Assembly: GCF_036906915.1 (NCBI RefSeq)
Contig: NZ_JBAKHX010000002.1
Span: forward strand, 1-64,000
DNA length: 64,000 bases
Source of the DNA: Phytohabitans sp036906915
GTDB taxonomy: Bacteria > Actinomycetota > Actinomycetes > Mycobacteriales > Micromonosporaceae
Direction of reading: 5' to 3'
This document shows, one piece after another, positions 1-7,605 of the stretch. The first letter of the stretch is position 1. Each line of letters begins with the position of its first letter. A program made the translations under genes and the position numbers. The notes beneath the pieces were generated by a model. The model ran no database searches. It had not been told where the DNA came from and saw only the letters and a program-made list of their open reading frames with translations.

Positions 1-552
1 CGGCATCGAACCTAGCGGATCACGAACCCCCGGGCCCGATCACCACCCCTATAGAAGCGTCGACGCGGGATGTCGCGAAGGGGCGTGAATGGACGCGAAG
101 GGGAGCGAAAGCGCGCGAAGTGGTGCGCACTCGGCGGGTCGTGCGCCGACGGGCGACGCCGCAAGTCGTGTGGCCGGGGGTGGGTGACGGGACCCGCCAA
201 TGTGGACGGGCGTCGATCATGGAGACGCAAGAAAAGCCGGAGACAAAACAGACGAACGGCAAACTTCGCCACTACCGCATAAAGCGTTTCCTATCTCCTC
301 TGCGGTCTCCTCACAAAACCGGAAAACCGAACTTTTCTCAAGTGTTGTCCCTGGTCAGGGCGTTCTTCGGGGTGTCAGAAGTGAGCCGTGACTTAATTCG
401 AAACTAAGGGCGTGGTCAGCCGTTCAGCCAGGATTTTGCGTACTGTGGTGCCAAGCGGGGGATGAGTGTGTGTCTAGCAGCCCAGATGTGGCACGATCAG
501 GGGAACCCTCATCACTGATGTCACATGTGGTTACCCCCGACAGGAGCGTTCG
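1..552. other. noncoding stretch upstream of the peptide and GGDEF-EAL genes
   Basis: No convincing gene is seen here. Open frames exist on both strands but they are short, have no good ribosome binding site and encode arginine/proline-rich junk. The stretch holds a set of 20-base tandem repeats (74-133), and is less GC-rich around 230-420 than the genes that follow. The last part (about 450-552) is the probable promoter region for the peptide gene at 553; no clear -35/-10 pair could be assigned. Confidence 0.6.
74..133. repeat. three imperfect 20-base tandem repeats
   Basis: The heptamer cgcgaag occurs at 74, 94 and 114, exactly 20 bases apart. The first two units share a longer core (cgcgaagggg) and the third is more diverged. 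Seen directly in the sequence. Function unknown; it could be a protein-binding array or the edge of a degenerate repeat. Confidence 0.5.
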
Positions 553-738
553 ATGCGTACAGGCAGACTGGGCCGTCTTGCCGGCTTGGTCCTGGCTCTG
601 GCCGCGGTGGTCGTCGTCTCCACCGTGGGCTCCTCCGGCGGGTTCACGACCATGGACTGGGACTGGTCTGCTGTGTGGACAGTGCCGGGCGTTGATGGTG
701 GTTCCGGAGCGGGAGCCGGCAGCATCTTTGGACTCTGA
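553..738 (+). CDS. small secreted or membrane-anchored peptide (61 aa), hypothetical
   Basis: Unrecognised small protein. Residues 1-30 look like a signal sequence: two arginines near the start, then a hydrophobic run rich in Leu, Ala and Val. The remaining 30 residues are Gly/Ser/Trp-rich with a WDWSAVW patch and no cysteines. An aggag ribosome binding site lies about 8 bases before the ATG. The gene ends only 3 bases before the GGDEF-EAL gene, so the two are probably cotranscribed, which is the main argument that it is real. Either exported after signal cleavage or held by its N-terminal helix. No function is proposed. Confidence 0.55.
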   Translation: MRTGRLGRLAGLVLALAAVVVVSTVGSSGGFTTMDWDWSAVWTVPGVDGGSGAGAGSIFGL

Positions 739-741
739 CGC

Positions 742-3273
742 ATGGCCAAACGGCAGCGCGTCGGGCGCCGTTCGGCGAGCCAGGCCTGGCTGATCACCGG
801 GCCGCTGATCTTGCTCGCGGTCATCTGGGCTACGGCCATCGGGCTTGGCGATGAGCAGCGGTTGGGTGCGTGGATCGACGCGGTCCTGATCCTCGGCGTC
901 TTCGTGGCGGCTGAGGTCGCGGTCTTCCACTTCGTGGTTCGCCGCCAGGGCTACACGATCACGATCAACGAGATTCCCCTGACGCTGGCGCTGTTCTTCC
1001 TGCCCACGTTCATGGTGGTGCTGGTCTTCACGGTCGGTGCGATCATCACGCAGTTGCGGCGGCGTAGTTCGCCGGTGAAGGCGTCGTTCAACATCGCGAA
1101 GACCGCAGCCGCGACGTCGCTTGCGGGGTTGGTGCTGCTGGCGTTCCCACCTATGGAGGGCGTCGGGCCCGGCACATGGGGCATCCTGTTCGCGGCGGTC
1201 AGCACCAGCACGCTGGTCACGCTGGCCGCGGTGGCTGGTGTGCACACCCTGGTGCAGGGACCGCAGGCGGGTATCGAGGTTCTCCGCACCGCGGGGATCG
1301 GCTTGATCACTGCGGCGATCAACGTCGTTATCGGCCTCACCATCGTGATCGTCCTGTCGGTGACGCCGTGGGGCGTGCTGCTGCTGTTCGCGCTCGCCGC
1401 CGTGCTGGTGCTGGTGTACCGGTCGTACGCGCAGTTCCTGCGCCAGCACCGGATGCTGTCCGACCTGTACGACCTCACTCGTGCGATCAGCGAGGCGCCG
1501 CGCGGCGGATCGCTCGCCGATGCGCTGCTCGGCCGCGTGCGGGCCATGATGCAGGCCGAGTACGCGACGCTGTGGCTGCCGGCGCAGGGCCGGCACCCGG
1601 AGGTGCTGCTTTCCGCGCGCGTGGATGACTCCGGTCTCCTGGACATCGCGCCGACGCCCGTCGAGGTGCGCGCCCGGGTACGGGAGGATGGCGGCCAGAC
1701 GGTCGCGCTCGGTGCCCGGCTCGGTGGTGACGAGGCGCTACGGCAGGCGCTCCGCGAGGCCCGGGTCAAAGATGTCATCGTCACGCCGCTGCGCTCCGGC
1801 CGGGCGGTCGTGGGCACTCTCGAGGTGGTCAACCGGATGGGCGACCTCGGCCACTTCACGGAGGGCGACGTCCGGATTCTGGAGACGATCGCAGCTCATA
1901 CGGGCGTCGCGGTGGAAAACTCGCGGCTCGTCGACCGGTTGCGTTATGACGCCTACCACGACGGCCTCACTACCCTCGCCAACCGTCGCCGCATCACCGA
2001 GGCGCTGGAAGAGTCGGTCGCGGTGCGGGCTCCCGGCGAAGTGGTCGCGGTGCTGCTCTTCGACATCGACCGGCTGCGCGACGTCAACGAGTCGCTGGGG
2101 CACGCCGCCGGTGACAAGCTGCTCGCCGAGGTGGCCAGCCGGCTGCGGCGGCACGCGCCGGCGGCGGCGCTGGTGGGCCGCGTCGGTGGCGACGAGTTCG
2201 TGGTCAACCTGCGGGCGGAGAGCGGCGAGGCGGCCACCGAGCTGGCCATCCAGCTTCGCGAGCAGATCCGCGATCCCATGGTGTTCGGCGCGCTGACGCT
2301 CGACGTCGACATGGCCATCGGTGTCGCCGTACATCCTGATCATGGAAGCGACCCCGCGACGCTGCTGCAGCGTGCGGACGTCGCCGCGACGTCCGCCAAA
2401 TCCATGCCCGGCGGTGTCCAGCTTTTCAGCGCGGGCCTGGAGTCGCGGTCGGTGCGCCGCCTGGAGCTGGCCGGCGACCTGCGCCGGGCGCTCGACAACG
2501 ACGAGCTGGAGGTGTACTTCCAGCCGAAGGTGCTGCTGACCGACCGCCGCCTGGTGGGTGTCGAGTGCCTCGCCCGGTGGGAGCACCCGGCGCACGGCGC
2601 GGTGGCGCCGGAAGACTTCGTCGCGGTCGCGGAGCACACCGGACAGCTCGGCCGGCTCACCGAGGCGGTGCTCAAGGAGGGGCTGCGGCGCTGCCGAGAC
2701 TGGGCCGACGCCGACCGCCCGCTCTCCGTCGCGGTCAACCTTTCCCCTCGTACCCTCATCGACCCGGGCTTCCCAGCGAGGGTGGAGGCCCTCCTGGGCG
2801 AGTACGGGGTGGCACCCGAGCAGGTCACCTTCGAGATCAAGGAAGACAGTGTGGTCGGGCCGACCGACCGCCCGATGCCGACCCTGCGCCGGCTGCGCGA
2901 CCTGGGTGTACGGCTGTCCGTCGACGACTTCGGCACCGGGTACTCGTCGCTGTCCTACCTGCGCCGCCTGCCGGTGCACGAGGTGAAGATCGACCGGACC
3001 TTCGTACAGGGGATGGCGACCGACCCCGGCGACCTTGCGATCGTGCGTGCTGTGGTGGCGCTGTCGCTTCAGTTCGGGCTGACCGTGGTGGCCGAGGGCG
3101 TCGAGAGCGAGCTCACGCTGGAGCTGCTCAAGGAGATGGGTTGCGAGGTCGGGCAGGGCTTCCTTTTCAGCCGCCCGCTGCCGTACGAGCGACTCGAGGC
3201 GTGGTTCGGTGCGCGTACCGAATCGGAGCCCACACCCCTCGGTGAGGTACGTCGCCTGCGGGCCGTGACGTAA
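742..3273 (+). CDS. membrane GAF-GGDEF-EAL cyclic-di-GMP protein
   Basis: An 843-residue protein predicted to make and/or break cyclic di-GMP. About seven hydrophobic segments fill residues 14-233, followed by a GAF-like domain (about 250-398), a GGDEF domain (about 402-565, with an intact GGDEF motif near 484-488) and an EAL domain (about 574-830). The EAL domain has the ECLAR version of the E-x-L-x-R motif, DDFGTGYSSL, KIDRTFV and VAEGVE, so phosphodiesterase activity is plausible. The inhibitory RxxD site normally five residues before GGDEF is absent (the residues there are APAA). The N-terminal membrane region probably senses a signal. It starts 3 bases after the small peptide gene and is followed by tRNA genes. 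Confidence 0.9.
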   Translation: MAKRQRVGRRSASQAWLITGPLILLAVIWATAIGLGDEQRLGAWIDAVLILGVFVAAEVAVFHFVVRRQGYTITINEIPLTLALFFLPTFMVVLVFTVGAIITQLRRRSSPVKASFNIAKTAAATSLAGLVLLAFPPMEGVGPGTWGILFAAVSTSTLVTLAAVAGVHTLVQGPQAGIEVLRTAGIGLITAAINVVIGLTIVIVLSVTPWGVLLLFALAAVLVLVYRSYAQFLRQHRMLSDLYDLTRAISEAPRGGSLADALLGRVRAMMQAEYATLWLPAQGRHPEVLLSARVDDSGLLDIAPTPVEVRARVREDGGQTVALGARLGGDEALRQALREARVKDVIVTPLRSGRAVVGTLEVVNRMGDLGHFTEGDVRILETIAAHTGVAVENSRLVDRLRYDAYHDGLTTLANRRRITEALEESVAVRAPGEVVAVLLFDIDRLRDVNESLGHAAGDKLLAEVASRLRRHAPAAALVGRVGGDEFVVNLRAESGEAATELAIQLREQIRDPMVFGALTLDVDMAIGVAVHPDHGSDPATLLQRADVAATSAKSMPGGVQLFSAGLESRSVRRLELAGDLRRALDNDELEVYFQPKVLLTDRRLVGVECLARWEHPAHGAVAPEDFVAVAEHTGQLGRLTEAVLKEGLRRCRDWADADRPLSVAVNLSPRTLIDPGFPARVEALLGEYGVAPEQVTFEIKEDSVVGPTDRPMPTLRRLRDLGVRLSVDDFGTGYSSLSYLRRLPVHEVKIDRTFVQGMATDPGDLAIVRAVVALSLQFGLTVVAEGVESELTLELLKEMGCEVGQGFLFSRPLPYERLEAWFGARTESEPTPLGEVRRLRAVT

Positions 3274-3277
3274 GGCT

Positions 3278-3304
3278 CGACACGCTCTATCCGATTTCGT
3301 GTCG
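3278..3304 (+). terminator. possible terminator of the GGDEF-EAL gene
   Basis: A 7-base perfect inverted repeat (cgacacg ... cgtgtcg) with a 13-base loop starts 5 bases after the stop codon. There is no T-run, so this is a weak candidate. A TACTCT hexamer at 3319-3324 just after it could be the -10 of a promoter for tRNA-Thr. Confidence 0.35.
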
Positions 3305-3339
3305 CGGAGGCCGCCGTGTACTCTTACCCCTGCGCACGC

Positions 3340-3412
3340 GCCCCCTTAGCTCAGTCGGCAGAGCGTCTCCATGGTAAGGAGAAGGTCTACGGTTCGATTC
3401 CGTAAGGGGGCT
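3340..3412 (+). tRNA. tRNA-Thr (anticodon GGT)
   Basis: Folds as a full cloverleaf. The acceptor stem pairs gccccct (3340-3346) with agggggc (3405-3411), the T stem is tacgg/ccgta with a ttcgatt loop, and the anticodon stem is tctcc/ggaga with loop atggtaa, giving GGT for ACC codons. The discriminator base is T at 3412. The 3' CCA is not encoded, so it must be added by tRNA nucleotidyltransferase. Confidence 0.95.
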
Positions 3413-3437
3413 CTGCGGGTCATCTTGGACCCAACGC

Positions 3438-3510
3438 GGCGGTGTAGCTCAGATGGCAGAGCAAGCGGCTCATAATCGCTGTGTCGCCGGTTCAAGTCCG
3501 GCCACCGCTA
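3438..3510 (+). tRNA. tRNA-Met (anticodon CAT), elongator type
   Basis: The acceptor stem ggcggtg (3438-3444) pairs with caccgct, the first pair being a G-T wobble. The T stem is gccgg/ccggc and the anticodon loop is ctcataa (CAT). The first acceptor pair is not the C-A mismatch of initiator tRNA, so this is an elongator tRNA-Met. A lysidine-modified tRNA-Ile2 also has a CAT anticodon and cannot be fully excluded, but Met is expected beside rpmG. CCA is not encoded. Confidence 0.9.
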
Positions 3511-3520
3511 CGCACGAGAC

Positions 3521-3543
3521 GGGCGCCGGTTGGCGCCCACTTT
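3521..3543 (+). terminator. hairpin terminator after the tRNA-Thr/tRNA-Met pair
   Basis: A 7-base perfect stem gggcgcc/ggcgccc closed by ggtt (3521-3538) and followed by acttt. It begins 11 bases after tRNA-Met, where a terminator or processing signal for the tRNA transcript is expected. Confidence 0.6.
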
Positions 3544-3602
3544 GCGTGTCCGGGTACTCTCGTACGCCGGTAGTAGTCCGTTAGCGAGGAAGGCACTCCG
3601 CC

Positions 3603-3770
3603 GTGGCCAAGGCGACCGACGTCCGTCCCAAGATCACTATGGCGTGTGTGGAGTGCAAGGAGCGCAACTACATCACGCGTAAGAACCGTCGCAACGACCC
3701 GGACCGCATCGAGCTGAAGAAGTTCTGCCCGCGTTGCGGCAAGCACACCGCCCACCGCGAGACTCGATAG
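3603..3770 (+). CDS. rpmG: 50S ribosomal protein bL33, zinc type
   Basis: A 55-residue protein starting with GTG; an aggaag-like ribosome binding site lies shortly upstream. It is a component of the large ribosomal subunit. The two CxxC pairs (Cys15/Cys18 and Cys42/Cys45) form the zinc ribbon of the C+ form of bL33. Many actinomycetes also carry a cysteine-free paralogue used under zinc starvation, which would lie elsewhere. The position between the tRNA pair and hadA-hadB is the usual actinobacterial arrangement. Confidence 0.95.
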   Translation: MAKATDVRPKITMACVECKERNYITRKNRRNDPDRIELKKFCPRCGKHTAHRETR

Positions 3771-3804
3771 GTTGAAAGGGCCTGCTGCCGGTAAGTTCGG
3801 CGGC

Positions 3805-4251
3805 ATGCCCTTGGACCCGTCCTTCATCGGTCGCAGCTATCCGCCGACCGCTTCCTATCAGGTCGGCCGCGAGAAGATCCGTGAGTTCGCGACGGCCATC
3901 GGTGCCGACGACGCCTTGCACCACGATCCCGAGGCCGCGCGCACGGCGGGCTATGCCGACGTCGTCGCGCCGCCTACCTTCGCTGTCGTGATCACGATGG
4001 CGGCAAACCGCCAGATCGTCGAAGACCCGGACCTTGGCGTCGACTACAGCCGCGTGGTGCACGGCGACCAGCGCTTCCAGTACACCCGGCCGATCGTCGC
4101 CGGTGACGAGCTGATCTCCACCAACACGATCGAGGAGATCCGGTCGCGGGGCGGGCACGACTTCCTGACCATGCGCACCGACGTGGCGTCGGCCTCCGGC
4201 GAGCCGGTGGTCACCGCCTGGTCCAAGATCGTCGTACGCGGGGAGGGCTGA
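3805..4251 (+). CDS. hadA: HadA-like (R)-hydroxyacyl-ACP dehydratase subunit (MaoC-like N-terminal family)
   Basis: Resembles mycobacterial HadA and the UPF0336 proteins of Streptomyces. It is the substrate-binding partner of a heterodimeric 3-hydroxyacyl-ACP dehydratase acting in fatty acid synthase II elongation in the cytosol. The sequence has the family pattern VGREKIREFA near residue 18, then APPTF and a VVHGDQRF segment, and a hot-dog fold is expected. The ATG at 3805 gives the conserved MPLDPSFIG start; an in-frame TTG at 3772 would add 11 unusual residues and has no better ribosome binding site. It ends one base before hadB, so the two are translationally coupled. Confidence 0.88.
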   Translation: MPLDPSFIGRSYPPTASYQVGREKIREFATAIGADDALHHDPEAARTAGYADVVAPPTFAVVITMAANRQIVEDPDLGVDYSRVVHGDQRFQYTRPIVAGDELISTNTIEEIRSRGGHDFLTMRTDVASASGEPVVTAWSKIVVRGEG

Positions 4252-4252
4252 C

Positions 4253-4645
4253 ATGGAGCTGCCGGTACAGACATTCCGGGTGACCCGCGCCGACCTGGTC
4301 CGGTACGCCGGCGCCTCGGGCGACTTCAACCCGATCCACTGGAGCGAGCGGTTCGCCACCAAGGTGGGCCTTCCGGGCGTGATCGCGCACGGGATGTACA
4401 CGATGGCCCTGGTCGGCCGTGCCGTGACCGCTTGGGCGGGGTCCGCAGACGCGGTTGTCGACTTCAACGTGCGGTTCAGCCGGCCGGTACCCGTGCCGGA
4501 CGACGACGAGGGCACCGAGCTGGAGGTCCGCGGCGTGGTCAAAGGCGAGACCGGGGCGGGGCTGACGCAGATCGATGTCACCGCGACCTGCCGCGGCGAA
4601 AAAGTGCTGTCCCAGGCCAGAGCGTTGGTGCGTCGACCCGCCTAA
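4253..4645 (+). CDS. hadB: HadB-like (R)-hydroxyacyl-ACP dehydratase subunit (MaoC family)
   Basis: A 130-residue MaoC-type hot-dog protein, the catalytic partner of the upstream HadA-like subunit. The segment GASGDFNPIHW (about residues 21-31) holds the Asp and His of the hydratase catalytic pair, and GVIAHGMYTM follows as in the family. It dehydrates 3-hydroxyacyl-ACP to trans-2-enoyl-ACP in fatty acid elongation. The ATG at 4253 follows the hadA stop by one base. In mycobacteria these subunits serve mycolate elongation; here a general fatty acid role is more likely, which is an inference. Confidence 0.88.
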   Translation: MELPVQTFRVTRADLVRYAGASGDFNPIHWSERFATKVGLPGVIAHGMYTMALVGRAVTAWAGSADAVVDFNVRFSRPVPVPDDDEGTELEVRGVVKGETGAGLTQIDVTATCRGEKVLSQARALVRRPA

Positions 4646-4651
4646 CCCAGG

Positions 4652-4681
4652 TTGGGAAACTCAGGCGTCTACCCGTACACT
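4652..4681 (+). promoter_or_regulatory. promoter for tRNA-Trp / secE-nusG
   Basis: TTGGGA (4652-4657) and TACACT (4676-4681) are separated by 18 bases, close to the major sigma factor consensus. The start would fall near 4688. A 7-base hairpin (gcccgag/ctcgggc, 4707-4725) sits between the promoter and the tRNA. Confidence 0.65.
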
Positions 4682-4741
4682 GGTCCGCCGTGGGGTAGTA
4701 ACCCCTGCCCGAGCGTGCCTCGGGCGGGCAACTGCCCCCAC

Positions 4742-4814
4742 AGGGGTGTGGCGCAATTGGCAGCGCAGCGGTCTCCAAAACCGCAGGTTGCAGGTTCGAG
4801 TCCTGTCGCCCCTG
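4742..4814 (+). tRNA. tRNA-Trp (anticodon CCA)
   Basis: The acceptor stem aggggtg (4742-4748) pairs with cgcccct (4807-4813) with one T-G wobble. The anticodon stem gcggt/accgc holds loop ctccaaa, giving CCA for the TGG codon. The discriminator is G and CCA is not encoded. tRNA-Trp just before secE-nusG is a conserved bacterial order. Confidence 0.95.
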
Positions 4815-4925
4815 CGCCTAAGGCCTGACCGGCCCCGGGGTTGGTCCCGCCGGCTGTAGCTGGTCGTGGTCCTTCCTTAGCCGGTGGGTCGACGCCGCAG
4901 TTCCAAACGACCCACGGAGGGCGAA

Positions 4926-5321
4926 GTGGCCGACAGAAATCGGCGCGACGACGACGATGCCGTCGACGACCTCGACGAGTCCTTCGACGACGCCGTTGAC
5001 GATGACGCCGACGACGACGATGACGCCGACGAGCCGGTATCGCGTGGCGGCACCGCCACTCGGGCGCGCCCCAAGGCGGAGCCGACCGACAAGCCGAAGG
5101 CCAAGAAAGACGTCGCCCGGGTCGGAATTTTCGGGCGGCTGGTGCGGTTCATCCGCGAGGTCGTGGCAGAGCTGCGTAAGGTCATCTGGCCGACCCGCAA
5201 GGAGCTGCTGACCTACACCGCGGTCGTGGTCGTGTTCGTCGCTTTCATGCTGGCGATCGTGGCCGGGCTGGATTACGGGTTCGCCAAGGGCGTGCTGTTC
5301 GTCTTCGGTAACCAGGAATAA
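4926..5321 (+). CDS. secE: preprotein translocase subunit SecE with Asp-rich N-terminus
   Basis: A 131-residue SecE that clamps SecY in the membrane translocon. Residues 1-60 are hydrophilic and strongly acidic, with many consecutive Asp residues near 8-11 and 24-35, followed by a Lys/Arg-rich linker. The conserved SecE core starts at FGRLVRFIREVVAELRKV, with the WPTRKEL motif and one membrane segment near the C-terminus (about 103-122). The GTG at 4926 has a perfect ggagg 5 bases upstream; an in-frame GTG at 4884 lacks one. Single-span SecE is usual in actinobacteria; the length of the acidic tract is not. Confidence 0.93.
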   Translation: MADRNRRDDDDAVDDLDESFDDAVDDDADDDDDADEPVSRGGTATRARPKAEPTDKPKAKKDVARVGIFGRLVRFIREVVAELRKVIWPTRKELLTYTAVVVVFVAFMLAIVAGLDYGFAKGVLFVFGNQE

Positions 5322-5341
5322 CAACACGGAAGTGAGCGAGC

Positions 5342-6058
5342 GTGCCTGAGTACGACGAGACCGCTGGAACCGCCGACGAGCAGTCCTCGGTGGCGACCGC
5401 CGCCGATGACCGCGTCGTCGCCGACAGCGAGCCGGAGTACGCGCCGGTCGCCGAGCCGGAGGGCGACTTCGACCCGGTCGCTGAGCTGCGGCAGAAGCTG
5501 CGTTACGCACCGGGCGACTGGTACGTGGTGCACTCGTACGCCGGCTACGAGAACAAGGTCAAGACCAACCTCGAGACCCGTATCACGAGCCTTGACATGG
5601 AGGACTACATCTTCCAGGTCGAGGTGCCGACCCGCGAAGAGGTCGAGGTCAAGAACGGCAAGCGCCTCCAGGTGCAAAACAAGGTCTTCCCGGGCTACAT
5701 CCTGGTCCGCATGGAGCTGACGCCGGAGTCGTACTCCTGTGTGCGGAACACTCCGGGCGTCACCGGGTTCGTCGGTGCGACCGACCGGGCCGACCGCCCG
5801 GCGCCGCTGTCGCTCGACGAGGTGCTGAAGTGGCTGGCGCCCGCGGTCGAGACCGAGCAGAAGAAGGCCAAGCCGGAGATCAAGGTCCTCGACTTCGAGG
5901 TGGGCGACTCGGTGACCGTCACCGACGGCGCGTTCGCGTCGCTGCCCGCGACGATCAGCGAGATCAACGCCGACCAGCAGAAGCTCAAGGTGCTGGTGTC
6001 GATCTTCGGTCGCGAGACGCCGGTCGAGCTCAACTTCAACCAGGTCGCGAAGATCTAA
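5342..6058 (+). CDS. nusG: transcription termination/antitermination protein NusG
   Basis: A 238-residue protein that binds RNA polymerase and links it to Rho or to the ribosome. About 50 acidic residues precede the NGN domain, which opens at WYVVHSYAGYENKVK (about residues 60-74) and contains FPGYILVRM. The C-terminal KOW domain (about 180-238) carries VGDSVTVTDGAFA. The acidic N-terminal extension is common in actinobacterial NusG. Starts with GTG, 20 bases after secE, and the two are cotranscribed in most bacteria. Confidence 0.96.
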   Translation: MPEYDETAGTADEQSSVATAADDRVVADSEPEYAPVAEPEGDFDPVAELRQKLRYAPGDWYVVHSYAGYENKVKTNLETRITSLDMEDYIFQVEVPTREEVEVKNGKRLQVQNKVFPGYILVRMELTPESYSCVRNTPGVTGFVGATDRADRPAPLSLDEVLKWLAPAVETEQKKAKPEIKVLDFEVGDSVTVTDGAFASLPATISEINADQQKLKVLVSIFGRETPVELNFNQVAKI

Positions 6059-6130
6059 TCGGTCTGCGCTACGCTTGAACGTCGGCCTGCGGCCGCGCTT
6101 GACCGTGCGCGCCCGCGGCCGCCCGTTTGT

Positions 6131-6152
6131 GTGCTGGCCGTGCGGCCGGCAC
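6131..6152 (+). promoter_or_regulatory. strong hairpin in the rplK leader
   Basis: A 9-base stem gtgctggcc/ggccggcac with a gtgc loop (one T-G wobble) lies 26 bases before the rplK start codon. No T-run follows, so it is more likely a regulatory or RNA-stabilising structure than a terminator. Function inferred only from position. Confidence 0.5.
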
Positions 6153-6178
6153 GTCACCACCACCGCCCAGGAAGAGAC

Positions 6179-6610
6179 ATGCCTCCGAAGAAGAAGCTCG
6201 TCAAGACGTTCACGCTTCAGCTCCCGGCGGGCCAGGCCACCCCGGCGCCGCCGGTCGGCCCGGCGCTGGGTCAGCACGGCGTCAACATCATGGAGTTCTG
6301 CAAGGCGTACAACGCCCAGACCGAGTCACAGCGCGGCGACATCGTCCCGGCCGAGATCAGCGTGTACGAGGACCGCTCGTTCACGTTCGTGCTGAAGACG
6401 CCCCCGGCCGCCCGCCTGCTGATCAAGGCTGCCGGCGTGCCGAAGGGCTCCGGCGTCCCGCACACCGACAAGGTCGGCTCGGTCACCCGCGCCCAGCTGC
6501 GCGAGATCGCCGAGAAGAAGATGGCGGACCTCAACGCCAACGACCTCGACCAGGCCGAGAAGATCATCGCCGGCACCGCCCGGTCGATGGGCATCACCGT
6601 CAAGGACTGA
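6179..6610 (+). CDS. rplK: 50S ribosomal protein uL11
   Basis: A 143-residue protein of the GTPase-associated centre of the 50S subunit, contacting 23S rRNA near the thiostrepton site. The N-terminal domain shows LQLPAGQATPAPPVGPALGQ with the proline cluster involved in thiopeptide action, and GVNIMEFCKAYN follows. The ATG at 6179 is preceded by aggaagag; in-frame codons further upstream would add a Cys/His-rich extension not seen in the family. First gene of the rplK-rplA pair. Confidence 0.96.
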   Translation: MPPKKKLVKTFTLQLPAGQATPAPPVGPALGQHGVNIMEFCKAYNAQTESQRGDIVPAEISVYEDRSFTFVLKTPPAARLLIKAAGVPKGSGVPHTDKVGSVTRAQLREIAEKKMADLNANDLDQAEKIIAGTARSMGITVKD

Positions 6611-6670
6611 ATAGCCCGTACGTGGGAGGGCCGCGCACCGGCCCGCCAATGACCACAGGAGAAACAAGCA

Positions 6671-7381
6671 ATGCAGCGCAGCAAGAGCTATCGCAAGGCT
6701 CTCGAGCAGATCGACCGCACCAAGCTCTACACCCCGGTTGAGGCGATCAAGCTCGCCAAGGAGACGTCGCCTGTCAAGTTCGACGCCACGGTCGAGGTCG
6801 CGATGCGCCTCGGCGTCGACCCTCGCAAGGCTGACCAGATGGTCCGCGGCACGGTCAACCTGCCGCACGGCACCGGTAAGACCGCCCGCGTGATCGTCTT
6901 CGCGGCGGGTGCGAAGGCCGAGGAGGCCGCGGCCGCCGGAGCCGACGAGGTCGGCACCGACGAGTTGGTCGCCCGCATTCAAGAGGGCTGGCTGGAGTTC
7001 GACGCGGCGATCGCCACGCCGGACCAGATGGCCAAGATCGGTCGGATCGCGCGGATCCTGGGCCCGCGCGGTCTCATGCCGAACCCGAAGACCGGCACGG
7101 TCACGATGGACGTCACCAAGGCGGTGACCGAGATCAAGGGCGGCAAGATCACCTTCCGAGTGGACAAGCACTCCAACCTGCACCTGATCATCGGCAAGGC
7201 GTCGTTCGCGGAGGAGAAGCTCCTCGAGAACTACGCCGCGGCGCTCGACGAGGTGCTGCGGGTCAAGCCGTCCGCGGCCAAGGGCAAGTACCTGCGGAAG
7301 GTCACGGTCGCCACGACGATGGGGCCCGGTGTGCCGATCGACCCCAACGTGACCCGCAACCTCACCGAGGCCGAGAGCTAA
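6671..7381 (+). CDS. rplA: 50S ribosomal protein uL1
   Basis: A 236-residue protein of the ribosomal L1 stalk, where it helps release deacylated tRNA. The family signature ILGPRGLMPNPKTGTV is present near residues 131-146, and K-x-G-K-I-T-F-R-V-D-K follows. In many bacteria L1 represses its own operon by binding the mRNA; the 60-base gap before the gene is too short to judge that here. ATG start with caggag upstream. Confidence 0.96.
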   Translation: MQRSKSYRKALEQIDRTKLYTPVEAIKLAKETSPVKFDATVEVAMRLGVDPRKADQMVRGTVNLPHGTGKTARVIVFAAGAKAEEAAAAGADEVGTDELVARIQEGWLEFDAAIATPDQMAKIGRIARILGPRGLMPNPKTGTVTMDVTKAVTEIKGGKITFRVDKHSNLHLIIGKASFAEEKLLENYAAALDEVLRVKPSAAKGKYLRKVTVATTMGPGVPIDPNVTRNLTEAES

Positions 7382-7392
7382 TTTGGATCGCC

Positions 7393-7423
7393 CTGGGTGG
7401 CCAAGCTAGACTTGGCCACCCAG
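7393..7423 (+). terminator. 13-base perfect hairpin after rplA
   Basis: ctgggtggccaag (7393-7405) pairs perfectly with cttggccacccag (7411-7423) across a 5-base loop. It starts 12 bases after the rplA stop. No T-run follows, as is common for actinomycete terminators. It separates rplKA from the rplJ leader. Confidence 0.7.
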
Positions 7424-7605
7424 ATACACCCGAAGACCGCTGGTCACCGTGCCCCGGCACGGTCGAAGGTCCCGCCTCGACGGGCGACCCGCGCAGGGAA
7501 GTACAGGATCAGCGTGACTATGTCTCGCCCCGTGCGCCCCTGCGCCGGGGCGTTTCTCGTTGCAGGGCCTTGTGCGTACCAGCAAGGAGCAACGAGAGGA
7601 GGGAC
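7424..7605 (+). promoter_or_regulatory. ribosomal protein L10 leader with attenuator-like hairpin
   Basis: This leader sits in the place where the L10 leader RNA autoregulates rplJL in many bacteria. It contains a hairpin ccgtgcc/ggcacgg around 7448-7463 and, near its end, an attenuator-like stem gccccg...ggggc (7527-7531 with 7547-7551, inner gcgc/gcgc pairing) followed by gtttctcg. The first part is expected to bind the L10-(L12) complex and the second to stop transcription. Assignment rests on position and structure; sequence alignment to the known family was not possible. Confidence 0.65.

Noticed and set aside
424..1596. Minus-strand frame of 390 codons opposite the peptide and GGDEF-EAL genes
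   Set aside because: Arg/Gln/His-rich translation typical of antisense GC-rich DNA; the plus strand encodes recognisable domains.
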